6,022 nucleotides of DNA from Planctomycetaceae bacterium (GCA_002684315.1 NYVB01000177.1:1-6022), one strand, 5' to 3'. Positions 1-6,016 are shown, numbered from the stretch's first letter. Notes: a model not told the origin generated them from the sequence alone. Numbers and translations are program-made.

Positions 1-888
1 AAGGCGTCGACCGTTGAGGTAGGCCTTGAAGGGCATGGGTCGCTTTCCAATCGGCTGGACCTCGAGAAATTCGAGCGTGCCGACACCGCAGGCGATGCGG
101 TGGTCCGAAAGCAACGTGCCCGGAGGCACGGCTTCCGCGGGATCATCGCTCACCCGTACTCTCAGAACCCTGAGACGCTGGCCGTCGAGATCGATGTCAC
201 ACCCCGGCCACGGAGTCAGTCCATGGATTCGATCACGAATGCGCGAGGCATCATCGCTGAAGTCCACGCTGGATTCGGCTCGTGAGAGCTTCGGCGCCTG
301 ACAGACCAGGGTCTCATCCTGCACCACGCCGGAGGTCGTCCCCTGCGCCAGTCCCTGAAGCACGCTCTCGACGGCCGCGGGGCCCAGTTCGGCCAGACGG
401 TCGTGCAACTCACCGGCGGTCTCGAGTGGATCGATCGCAAGGGTGCGAGTCGCGTGCACGTCGCCCGCGTCCATCCGTTGCGCCAGTTCGATGACCGAGA
501 CCCCGGTTTCCCGGCAACCGTCGATCATCGCCCGATTGATCGGTGCGGCACCTCGATAGGCCGGCAACAATGACGCATGAAGGTTGAATGCGGGCAGATC
601 TTCGAGCAAGGGCTCACCGATCTTCTGACCGAAGGCGATCACCACCAGCGCATCGGGCCTGAGTCCGCGGATCATCTCGACCACTTCGGACTCATTGATG
701 TTTTCAGGACGGATCAATTCCTTCGATTCGGCCATCGCCCACTCGGAGACGGGCGTCGGCGTGTTCTTGCGAGACCGTCCCGCAGGTCGATCGGGCTGAG
801 AGACCACTGCAAGCAGCTCATGCGCGGCATCGAGGGAACGCAACGTGGGCAGACCGAATGCACCTGAACCGAGAAAGACCAATCGCAT
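1..888 (-). CDS. fmt: Methionyl-tRNA formyltransferase, 3' end cut by the window edge
   Basis: This cytoplasmic enzyme transfers a formyl group from 10-formyltetrahydrofolate to Met-tRNA(fMet), preparing it for initiation. The frame is open for 296 codons from the ATG at 888 to base 1. The family is about 315 residues long, so only some 10-20 C-terminal residues are missing. The N-terminal formyltransferase fold shows FLGSGAFGLPTL (residues 5-16) and QPDRPAGR (31-38). The signature SLLPAYRGAAPI spans 106-117. The catalytic trio matching E. coli N106, H108 and D144 is N102, H104 and D140. The C-terminal OB-like domain ends in the recognisable KRPMPFKAYLNG. The start is supported by GGAG (minus strand, 899-896) seven bases before the ATG. 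The gene lies 44 bases after the def stop codon, the common def-fmt order, and is probably co-transcribed with it. The first motif is GSGAFG rather than the usual GTPxFA, a modest variation. Identity is secure. Confidence 0.96.
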   Translation of the reverse strand, partial: MRLVFLGSGAFGLPTLRSLDAAHELLAVVSQPDRPAGRSRKNTPTPVSEWAMAESKELIRPENINESEVVEMIRGLRPDALVVIAFGQKIGEPLLEDLPAFNLHASLLPAYRGAAPINRAMIDGCRETGVSVIELAQRMDAGDVHATRTLAIDPLETAGELHDRLAELGPAAVESVLQGLAQGTTSGVVQDETLVCQAPKLSRAESSVDFSDDASRIRDRIHGLTPWPGCDIDLDGQRLRVLRVRVSDDPAEAVPPGTLLSDHRIACGVGTLEFLEVQPIGKRPMPFKAYLNGRRL

Positions 889-895
889 GTGGAGA

Positions 896-899
896 CTCC
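896..899 (-). promoter_or_regulatory. Shine-Dalgarno site of fmt
   Basis: The minus strand reads GGAG here, seven bases before the fmt ATG at 888. It lies in the 44-base def-fmt gap and fixes the fmt start. It also indicates that fmt is initiated independently within a shared mRNA. Confidence 0.7.
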
Positions 900-932
900 A
901 TCAAAGTCGCGGATCAAGCGTGAACGAGACGA

Positions 933-1439
933 CTAGCGGCCGACGAGATCCTTGATCGCCCGACGAGCTGCCAGACGATCGATGGGACGCATTCGATCCA
1001 GGATCAGAACACCTTGCAGATGATCGTATTCGTGCTGCCAGATACGGGCATGAAAGGCCTCCGACTCGACTTCGAACGTCGCCCCCGTGAGATCCTGGGC
1101 TCGAATCCGAACATAGGCCGGACGCCGGACACGTCCGTGGATGTTGGGAAGGCTCAGGCACCCCTCTTCCGCCCATTCCTGCGCACCATCGGTCTCGATG
1201 ATCTCGGGGTTGATGAAGACCATGTCCTCCTCACCATCCTCACGGGCGTTGCAGACGAAGACCTGCACGGAATGGCCTGCCTGAGGCGCGGCCAATCCGA
1301 CTCCGTCACTCTCATGCATGATGGTGATCATCTCACCCACCATTCGCTGGAGATCCTCGTCGAAATCGACGATCTTCTCCGTTTTCTGGCGAAGGATCTC
1401 GGCGGGATGGATCGTGAGCTTTGATGCTGGAAATGGCAT
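933..1439 (-). CDS. def: Peptide deformylase
   Basis: This metalloenzyme removes the N-formyl group from nascent proteins at the ribosome. At 168 residues it has the normal family length. All three diagnostic motifs are intact: motif I GVGLAAPQ (residues 46-53), motif II EGCLS (92-96) with metal ligand C94, and motif III HEYDH (136-140) with ligands H136 and H140 and catalytic E137. The ATG at 1439 is the first possible start, because an in-frame TAG lies only 7-9 bases upstream. The only Shine-Dalgarno-like match is a poorly placed AAGGA about 12 bases away. A TAGAAT hexamer sits exactly six bases before the ATG, so the mRNA may be leaderless (inference). The gene is first in a def-fmt pair and is divergent from the TPR gene. 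Nothing is missing and I expect an active enzyme. Confidence 0.97.
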   Translation of the reverse strand: MPFPASKLTIHPAEILRQKTEKIVDFDEDLQRMVGEMITIMHESDGVGLAAPQAGHSVQVFVCNAREDGEEDMVFINPEIIETDGAQEWAEEGCLSLPNIHGRVRRPAYVRIRAQDLTGATFEVESEAFHARIWQHEYDHLQGVLILDRMRPIDRLAARRAIKDLVGR

Positions 1440-1445
1440 GGGGGC

Positions 1446-1476
1446 ATTCTATTCCTTGGGAGGTCTTCATGTGCAA
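1446..1476 (-). promoter_or_regulatory. Candidate def promoter (possibly giving a leaderless mRNA)
   Basis: On the minus strand, TTGCAC (1476-1471) is followed after 19 bases by TAGAAT (1451-1446). TAGAAT matches five of six bases of the sigma70 -10 consensus. It is followed by six bases and then the def ATG, so usual geometry would put transcription start at the A of the start codon. The spacer is two bases longer than ideal and the -35 match is partial. This is inference from motif placement. Confidence 0.35.
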
Positions 1477-1527
1477 GGCCCCCTGAGATTGGCGACTTCA
1501 CCGCCGATCAGGGCTCTTCAGACCTCC
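1459..1527. repeat. Inverted repeat with nested hairpin in the intergenic region
   Basis: GGAGGTCT (1459-1466) is perfectly complementary to AGACCTCC (1520-1527). Inside lies a hairpin with eight-pair arms, GATTGGCG (1487-1494) and CGCCGATC (1502-1509), including one G-T pair, around a seven-base loop. A competing short pairing is CCCTGA (1481-1486) with TCAGGG (1508-1513). The arms are directly seen. A role as a folded leader RNA or as a protein binding site is inference. No run of T follows on either strand, so an intrinsic terminator is unlikely. Confidence 0.45.
1469..1486 (+). other. Five-codon ORF with strong ribosome binding site, possible leader peptide
   Basis: ATG at 1469 encodes Met-Cys-Lys-Ala-Pro and stops at TGA 1484-1486. 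GGGAGG (1458-1463) precedes it by five bases, as good a Shine-Dalgarno site as any in this window. The hairpin at 1487-1509 starts immediately after the stop codon. The ribosome site itself lies in one arm of the outer inverted repeat. This looks like a regulatory leader ORF, but it is so short that chance is a serious alternative. Transcription across it has not been shown. Confidence 0.2.
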
Positions 1528-1660
1528 GATAGTGATCATCTCTGTATTGCCTCCGCCGCCCTGCTCCTTTACCCTGTCACATCAAGCGAGAAGTCGTCCG
1601 TGACCAAACGAGAGGTTGCATCGATGGCGATTCAAGAGCTGTAAGCGGTGCCTGAGGACC

Positions 1661-1666
1661 GAGGAG
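1661..1666 (+). promoter_or_regulatory. Shine-Dalgarno site that decides the TPR gene start
   Basis: GAGGAG lies six bases before GTG 1673. This favours that GTG over start codons further upstream in the same frame, whose translation would give an unlikely Arg- and Cys-rich leader. Confidence 0.75.
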
Positions 1667-1672
1667 CGACAC

Positions 1673-3157
1673 GTGGCATTATTCGGAAAGAAGAAGACCG
1701 ACGACACCGAGCCCACGCCGGAGGAGCCGACCGGGTTCGTGGCCAAGCCTCAGCAGGCCCAGCAGTGGGTCGCTCAAGCCAAACAGATCGCCGACACCGG
1801 GAACTACACGTATGCACTCACCTGTTACGCCTCCGCGGTCAAGCTCGATCCCGCCAGACTCGAGATCCACACGTCGATGTTCGAAGCCGCGGTCGGGCAT
1901 TTCAGCAGTGGAGGCAAGCCCGTCACCCGCAAGGAGCTGAAGGATGTCGACGGTCCCGGACCGGTGAGCAAGCTCGCCGTGTACGAACTGGCGTGGATGC
2001 GTGACATCAACAACTACGCCCTCGCACTGAAGTTCCTCGATCAGGCGAACAAGGCAGGCCAGGAAGAACTCGGACAATGGGTCGCACCCAAGGTCCTGAA
2101 CATGCTCAAGAAATCGAAGAAGCAGAACAAGGGTGACTACGTCAAGGCACGCAACCTGTTCAGCGGCGCGGGCGCCTGGGATGAAGCCTTCGAAGCCGGC
2201 ACCATCGCGACCAAGATGGATCCAAGCGACACCGCATTGGTGCAGGAGCTCAAACAGCTCACCGCCCAGCGGGCCATCGTCGCGGGTGGGTACCAGGAAG
2301 CCGCGAACGAAAAAGGTGGTTTCCGCAGTGCGGTGAAGGACCTCGACGGTCAGCAGCAACTTGAGGATGAATCCTCGATGACCGGAGGTGCTTCGACCGA
2401 CCGTGCACTTGATGCGGCACGCAAGGAATTCGAAGCGAAGGACGGCTCCGCCGAAGCCGTGCTCAAGCTCGGCAAGGAACTGCTGAAATCGAACATCGGT
2501 GAACTTCGCGAGGAAGCCCGTCAGGTCTACCTCGAAGCCTTCGATCGACTCAAACAGTATCGATTCCGCATGCTGGCCGGCGACCTCATGCTGCAGCGAG
2601 CTCAGGAACGACAGAGGCTCGCCAAGCAGGCCGTGGACACGCCTCCCGCGGACGTGCCCGCCGGTGACCTGACCTCCGAACTCGAAGCGGCCGAGGCCGC
2701 CCTGATCAAGCTCAAGATCGAAGAGTTCGGCGAACGCGCGAAACAGTACCCCACCGACCGGAACATCAAGTTCCAGCTCGGCAACGTGCAGATCTCCACC
2801 GGAGACCACGAAGGCGCGATGGCGAACTTCCAGGACTGCAAGGACGAGCCCAAGTATCGAGTGCATTCCGCCCACCGGCTCGGCAACTGCTTCGCGGCGG
2901 AAGGCTGGCACCAGGAAGCTCGTGCCGAATACCTCGAAGCTCTGGAAGCGATCGATGCCACGAACAAGGAACTCGAGCTTCCGATCAAATACGACCTCAT
3001 GGTCGCCCTGATCGAGCTCGCCAGAGAACAGACCTCCCGCGAGATGGCCGACGAGGCCGCCGAGATCTGCTCCGAGATCGTCCGCAAGGACATCAAGTAC
3101 CGTGACATCCGTGAACGTCGACGTGAAATCGACGATCTTTCGAAGTCGATGCGTTGA
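1673..3157 (+). CDS. Cytoplasmic tetratricopeptide-repeat protein of unknown function
   Basis: This is a 494-residue, strongly charged, helix-rich protein starting MALFGKKK. It has no signal peptide or membrane segment, so it should be cytoplasmic. A TPR-like unit covers about residues 29-62 (W, A, G-x-Y, A, Y, A, DP pattern). Two more adjacent units cover about 363-430 (LG-x-x-x-x-x-G-x-x-x-x-A and LGNCFAAEGWHQEARAEY). The middle (about 230-350) is rich in Glu, Lys and Ala and may form long helices, with a Pro-rich linker near 322-330. TPR proteins are protein-binding scaffolds, and no enzymatic motif is visible. The GTG start is chosen because GAGGAG lies six bases before it. The stop codon overlaps the TTG start of kdsB, which suggests one operon and coupled translation, though the link to Kdo or CTP metabolism is unknown. 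That it is a real gene is secure from codon bias and ribosome site. Its specific function is not recognisable. Confidence 0.88.
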   Translation: MALFGKKKTDDTEPTPEEPTGFVAKPQQAQQWVAQAKQIADTGNYTYALTCYASAVKLDPARLEIHTSMFEAAVGHFSSGGKPVTRKELKDVDGPGPVSKLAVYELAWMRDINNYALALKFLDQANKAGQEELGQWVAPKVLNMLKKSKKQNKGDYVKARNLFSGAGAWDEAFEAGTIATKMDPSDTALVQELKQLTAQRAIVAGGYQEAANEKGGFRSAVKDLDGQQQLEDESSMTGGASTDRALDAARKEFEAKDGSAEAVLKLGKELLKSNIGELREEARQVYLEAFDRLKQYRFRMLAGDLMLQRAQERQRLAKQAVDTPPADVPAGDLTSELEAAEAALIKLKIEEFGERAKQYPTDRNIKFQLGNVQISTGDHEGAMANFQDCKDEPKYRVHSAHRLGNCFAAEGWHQEARAEYLEALEAIDATNKELELPIKYDLMVALIELAREQTSREMADEAAEICSEIVRKDIKYRDIRERRREIDDLSKSMR

Positions 3158-3915
3158 CCGCCAACGAGACATCGGGACATGACGAGTCCGATGTGGTCGC
3201 GGTGATTCCCGCGCGCATGGCGTCGACCCGATTTCCGGGAAAGCCGCTGGCCTCCGAAACCGGCAAGCCGATGATCCAGCATGTCCACGAACAGGCCTCT
3301 CGTGCCACCCTGGTCGACAGGGTCGTGGTGGCGACGGATGACCGGGCGATTCATGACGCGGTCGTGAACTTCGGTGGTGAGGCGATCATGACCTCGGCGG
3401 AACATCCCAACGGAACCAGTCGCATCGCCGAGGCGATCGAAGGGATCCCCTGCTCGATCGTGGTGAACGTGCAGGGCGACGAGCCGATGATCGATCCCGA
3501 GACGATCGATCTGGCGATCGAAACCCTCAAAAACGACCCCGGCGCCTCGATGGCGACCGTGGCCTGCCCCTTCACCGAAAACGAGGACCCCAAAGACCCC
3601 AATCTGGTGAAGGCCGTTCGGGGTGCCGACGGCAGAGCTCTGACCTTTTCACGCAAGGCCATTCCCCAGGCCGGACGGGACGGGTACTCGCAGGCGCATC
3701 GACACGTGGGCCTCTATACCTATGAGCGGGACTTTCTTCCGATCTTCGCCGCGTTGTCCCCCACACCCCGGGAAGGACTCGAACGACTGGAACAACTTCG
3801 GGCGATCGAGCACGGGCATCCCATCGCCTTGTCCTTCTGTTCCTGGGCCCACCACGGAATCGACACGCCGGAGCAGTATGCCGCCTTCGTTCGGTTGCAT
3901 GATTCCCAAGTCTGA
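3154..3915 (+). CDS. kdsB: 3-deoxy-manno-octulosonate cytidylyltransferase (CMP-Kdo synthetase)
   Basis: This enzyme activates Kdo with CTP to give CMP-Kdo and pyrophosphate for lipopolysaccharide inner-core synthesis in the cytoplasm. It has 253 residues, against about 248 in E. coli. Family motifs appear in order: the nucleotide-binding loop IPARMASTRFPGKPL (18-32), ATDD (60-63), GTSRIAEA (87-94), VNVQGDEP (104-111, with metal ligand D109), FSRKAIP, HVGLYTY (184-190), LERLEQLRAIE (209-219) and GIDTPE (235-240, with second metal ligand D237). The listed TTG start overlaps the upstream stop as TTGA, which fits translational coupling, but no clear Shine-Dalgarno site precedes it. GTG 3193 would give a 240-residue protein beginning right at the family's usual N-terminus and is a real alternative. 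Odd points are Ser where Asp or Glu is usual in GT(D/E)R, and TFSR instead of YFSR. A related sugar-acid cytidylyltransferase is possible but less likely. Confidence 0.92.
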   Translation: MTANETSGHDESDVVAVIPARMASTRFPGKPLASETGKPMIQHVHEQASRATLVDRVVVATDDRAIHDAVVNFGGEAIMTSAEHPNGTSRIAEAIEGIPCSIVVNVQGDEPMIDPETIDLAIETLKNDPGASMATVACPFTENEDPKDPNLVKAVRGADGRALTFSRKAIPQAGRDGYSQAHRHVGLYTYERDFLPIFAALSPTPREGLERLEQLRAIEHGHPIALSFCSWAHHGIDTPEQYAAFVRLHDSQV

Positions 3916-3922
3916 GGCATCC

Positions 3923-3945
3923 GAGCGCCCGGGCGACTGGCGCTC
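3923..3945 (+). other. Short hairpin between kdsB and pyrG
   Basis: GAGCGCC (3923-3929) and GGCGCTC (3939-3945) are perfectly complementary around a nine-base loop, eight bases after the kdsB stop. No T-run follows, so it is not a standard intrinsic terminator. It could be an mRNA stability element or chance in GC-rich DNA. Confidence 0.3.
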
Positions 3946-3972
3946 CGGCACTCTCCCGTGCTAAGCTTGCCT

Positions 3973-5853
3973 ATGCCCCTCAAACAAAACGATCACGACG
4001 GCGCGACTCCCACCAACACTGGTGGTGAAGGCGATTTCCTTGCAAGTTTCGGTCAATCCGGGGGCATGTCGGAGAGCTATTCCCCTGCTCCCGAAGGCTA
4101 CCAGCCGGGTCGCACGAAGTTCGTGATGGTCATCGGCACCGTGATGAGCGGCCTCGGCAAGGGGATCTTCTCCAGCACGCTTGCGAAACTTCTGAAGGAC
4201 AAGGGCCTTTCCGTCGCACCGATCAAACTGGAGGGGTATCTCAACATCGATTCAGGGACGCTCAATCCCTACCGACACGGCGAAGTCTTCGTCCTGGATG
4301 ACGGACTTGAAACCGACATGGACCTGGGCACCTACGAGCGCATGCTCGATCAGAATCTCAGCCAGGACAATTTCCTCACCGCGGGCCAGATCTACACCGA
4401 TGTCCTGGAGCGTGAGCGTCGCGGTGGGTACCTGGGACGAGACGTCCAGATGATTCCACATGTCACCGGCGAAGTGAAGCACAAGCTGAGACAACTCGCC
4501 CACACCGGCAACGGCGGCAAGCCCGTGGACGTCGTCTTCGTCGAAGTCGGTGGGACCGCCGGTGACTACGAAAACGGTTTCTACATCGAAGCCCTGCGCG
4601 AACTGGCGTACGAAGAAGGTCCTCAATCGAGCTGCTTCGTCGCGCTGACCTACATCATCGAACCCCAGATTCTCGGTGAGCAGAAATCGAAGGCCGCGCA
4701 GCTGGGCATGAAACGCCTCCTCGAGGCGGGCATTCAGCCCTCGATCATCGCCTGTCGGGCGGAGAATCCCGTCACCGATCAGGTCATGGAGAAGATCGGC
4801 ATGTTCTCGAACGTGCCGCTTTCGCGGATCTTCTCGATGCACGACCGAAAATCTATCTACACGATCCCCGAAGCGATGCGAGGCGCCGGTCTCGACCGAC
4901 AGATTCTCTCCATCCTTGATCTGCACGAGCGGGTGAATCCGATCGAGGAGGATCGCTCGAGAGCCAGATGGCAGGCCTTCGCGGAATCGATCACCGCTCC
5001 TCGACGGCACCGAATCAAACTGGGCATCACCGGCAAGTACGCCGCCCTTCGAGACGCCTACGCCTCCATCGACAAGGCGATCGAGCATTGCGCCACGAAC
5101 CTCTCCTGCGACATCGACATCAACTGGATCGACACCTCGTCGATCAACAGCACGGAGGATGCCGCCAGAGAACTGGATGGCCTGCATGCCGTCATCGTGC
5201 CGGGCGGATTCGGCAGCCGAGGGGTCGAAGGCAAGATCCACTGTGCCGAGTACGCACGGAAGAATCATCTCCCCTACCTCGGCATCTGCCTCGGATTCCA
5301 GGTCGCGGTCATCGAATATGCACGGAACGTTCTGGGACTCAGCGAAGCCAACTCCACGGAGCTGGCACCTGACTGCAGTGGAGCGGTCATTTCCGAACTT
5401 CCCGAACAGAAGCAGCTCGAAGGCATCATGGGCGGCACCATGCGGCTTGGCGCTCAGGATGTCCAGGTCATGCCCGGCTCACTCGCGGCACGACTCTATG
5501 GCGAGGAATCGTCCATTCGCGAACGATTCAGACATCGCTACGAAGTCGAACCGCAGTACATCGACCGTCTGTGCGAAGCCGGCCTGATCTTCAGTGGCCG
5601 CCATCCCGAGTATCCGATAATGCAGATGCTCGAACTCCCCAAGGCGATGCACCCCTTCTTCATCGGAGCACAGTTCCACCCGGAACTGACCTCGAGACCG
5701 CTGTCTCCGAATCCCATGTTCATGGGGCTGGTCGCGGCAGGCATTCGGCTTTCGGACCCGACCGCGTCATTGAAGGACATTCCGGAACGCTGGTGCCAGA
5801 AATCGGATGGCGATTCGGCCTCGAATGGCAAACCACTCGCAGGTACGGCCTGA
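3973..5853 (+). CDS. pyrG: CTP synthase with divergent synthetase motifs and terminal extensions
   Basis: CTP synthase aminates UTP to CTP using ATP and glutamine, the last step of de novo CTP synthesis. From ATG 3973 it has 626 residues, against about 545 in E. coli. The synthetase domain starts near residue 47 with the loop GTVMSGLGKG (55-64, K63 matching E. coli K18). K85, D117 (in ETDMDLG) and E191 match the ATP/magnesium residues K40, D72 and E140. The UTP-site segment is KSKAAQ (238-243). The glutamine amidotransferase domain follows with nucleophile C439 in GICLGFQ and H569/E571 in FHPE. Unusual changes are GG to GT in the loop, LDPY to LEGY (86-89), and KTKPTQ to KSKAAQ. There is a hydrophilic N-terminal segment of about 45 residues and a C-terminal tail of about 25. 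No Shine-Dalgarno site precedes 3973. GTG 3958 and ATG 4066 (595 residues) are alternative starts. KdsB next door consumes its product. Family identity is certain; the start is not. Confidence 0.94.
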   Translation: MPLKQNDHDGATPTNTGGEGDFLASFGQSGGMSESYSPAPEGYQPGRTKFVMVIGTVMSGLGKGIFSSTLAKLLKDKGLSVAPIKLEGYLNIDSGTLNPYRHGEVFVLDDGLETDMDLGTYERMLDQNLSQDNFLTAGQIYTDVLERERRGGYLGRDVQMIPHVTGEVKHKLRQLAHTGNGGKPVDVVFVEVGGTAGDYENGFYIEALRELAYEEGPQSSCFVALTYIIEPQILGEQKSKAAQLGMKRLLEAGIQPSIIACRAENPVTDQVMEKIGMFSNVPLSRIFSMHDRKSIYTIPEAMRGAGLDRQILSILDLHERVNPIEEDRSRARWQAFAESITAPRRHRIKLGITGKYAALRDAYASIDKAIEHCATNLSCDIDINWIDTSSINSTEDAARELDGLHAVIVPGGFGSRGVEGKIHCAEYARKNHLPYLGICLGFQVAVIEYARNVLGLSEANSTELAPDCSGAVISELPEQKQLEGIMGGTMRLGAQDVQVMPGSLAARLYGEESSIRERFRHRYEVEPQYIDRLCEAGLIFSGRHPEYPIMQMLELPKAMHPFFIGAQFHPELTSRPLSPNPMFMGLVAAGIRLSDPTASLKDIPERWCQKSDGDSASNGKPLAGTA

Positions 5854-5863
5854 CGATTTGCGA

Positions 5864-5892
5864 TTGGCAAGAGCCCCCGGCAATGGTATTGT
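5864..5892 (+). promoter_or_regulatory. Candidate sigma70-type promoter of the tRNA gene
   Basis: TTGGCA (5864-5869) matches five of six -35 bases. It is separated by exactly 17 bases from TATTGT (5887-5892), which matches four of six -10 bases. Transcription would start near 5899, about 44 bases before the mature tRNA. The site lies just after the pyrG stop, as expected if the tRNA is transcribed on its own. Confidence 0.55.
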
Positions 5893-5899
5893 GTGCCTC

Positions 5900-5933
5900 C
5901 TCGGTCGCTGGCGAACATTCGGCAGCCTCCGAG
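5900..5933 (+). other. Imperfect 34-base palindrome between pyrG and the tRNA
   Basis: Three arm pairs are nested symmetrically: CTCGG (5900-5904) with CCGAG (5929-5933), GCTG (5907-5910) with CAGC (5923-5926), and CGAA (5912-5915) with TTCG (5918-5921). A 2x2 internal loop and a G-G mismatch separate them. It begins about where the tRNA transcript should start, so it would fold in the 5' leader that RNase P removes. It could also end the pyrG transcript, though no T-run follows, or be a protein-binding dyad. Confidence 0.4.
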
Positions 5934-5942
5934 ACACGCTCA

Positions 5943-6016
5943 GGCGATATAGCTCAGTTGGTTAGAGCGAGGGATTCATAAGCCCTAGGTCCCTGGTTCG
6001 AATCCAGGTATCGCCA
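5943..6016 (+). tRNA. tRNA with anticodon CAT, probably elongator tRNA-Met
   Basis: A complete 74-base cloverleaf is visible. The acceptor arms GGCGATA (5943-5949) and TATCGCC (6009-6015) pair over all seven positions. The D stem is GCTC/GAGC with loop AGTTGGTTA. The anticodon loop is TTCATAA (5975-5981) with anticodon CAT at 5977-5979. The T arm is CCTGG/CCAGG around TTCGAAT, and the discriminator is A6016. CCA is not encoded and must be added by the tRNA nucleotidyltransferase. The G1-C72 pair argues against an initiator tRNA, which normally has an unpaired first position. Elongator Met is the likeliest reading. A tRNA-Ile decoding AUA after lysidine modification also has a CAT gene anticodon and cannot be excluded. 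The last pair of the anticodon stem is an A-G mismatch (5974 against 5982). Confidence 0.93.

Larger units (their letters stand above)
1440..1672. other. Divergent intergenic region between def and the TPR gene
   Basis: These 233 bases separate the divergent def and TPR starts and must hold the promoters for both directions. I see no gene of normal size. They contain the candidate def promoter, an 8-base inverted repeat pair, a hairpin, and a five-codon ORF on the plus strand. For the TPR gene the best promoter guess is TTGCAT (1616-1621) followed after 18 bases by TGTAAG (1640-1645). Its -35 match is weak, so I do not list it as a site. Confidence 0.6.

Noticed and set aside
1014..1424. A 136-codon plus-strand open frame
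   Set aside because: It is antisense to def, whose three metal-site motifs are intact.
1616..1672. Upstream extension of the TPR protein by 19 residues from the TTG at 1616
   Set aside because: The added stretch is Arg- and Cys-rich, has no ribosome site, and overlaps the GAGGAG that serves GTG 1673.
1679..3172. A 497-codon open frame on the minus strand opposite the TPR gene
   Set aside because: It mirrors the codon bias of the TPR gene: GC-ending codons keep the opposite frame open. Its product is a Gly/Val/Leu/Phe-rich sequence with no recognisable domain, while the plus-strand frame has a ribosome site and TPR motifs.
2602..3405. A 267-codon open frame on the minus strand across the TPR-kdsB junction
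   Set aside because: It crosses two supported genes on the other strand, and its Ser/Arg-rich translation resembles no family.
3923..3945. Rho-independent terminator after kdsB
   Set aside because: The hairpin is real but no T-run follows it, so I list it only as a hairpin.
4252..5268. A 338-codon open frame on the minus strand inside pyrG
   Set aside because: It lies wholly opposite an unmistakable CTP synthase and shows no motif. It is a by-product of GC-rich codon use.
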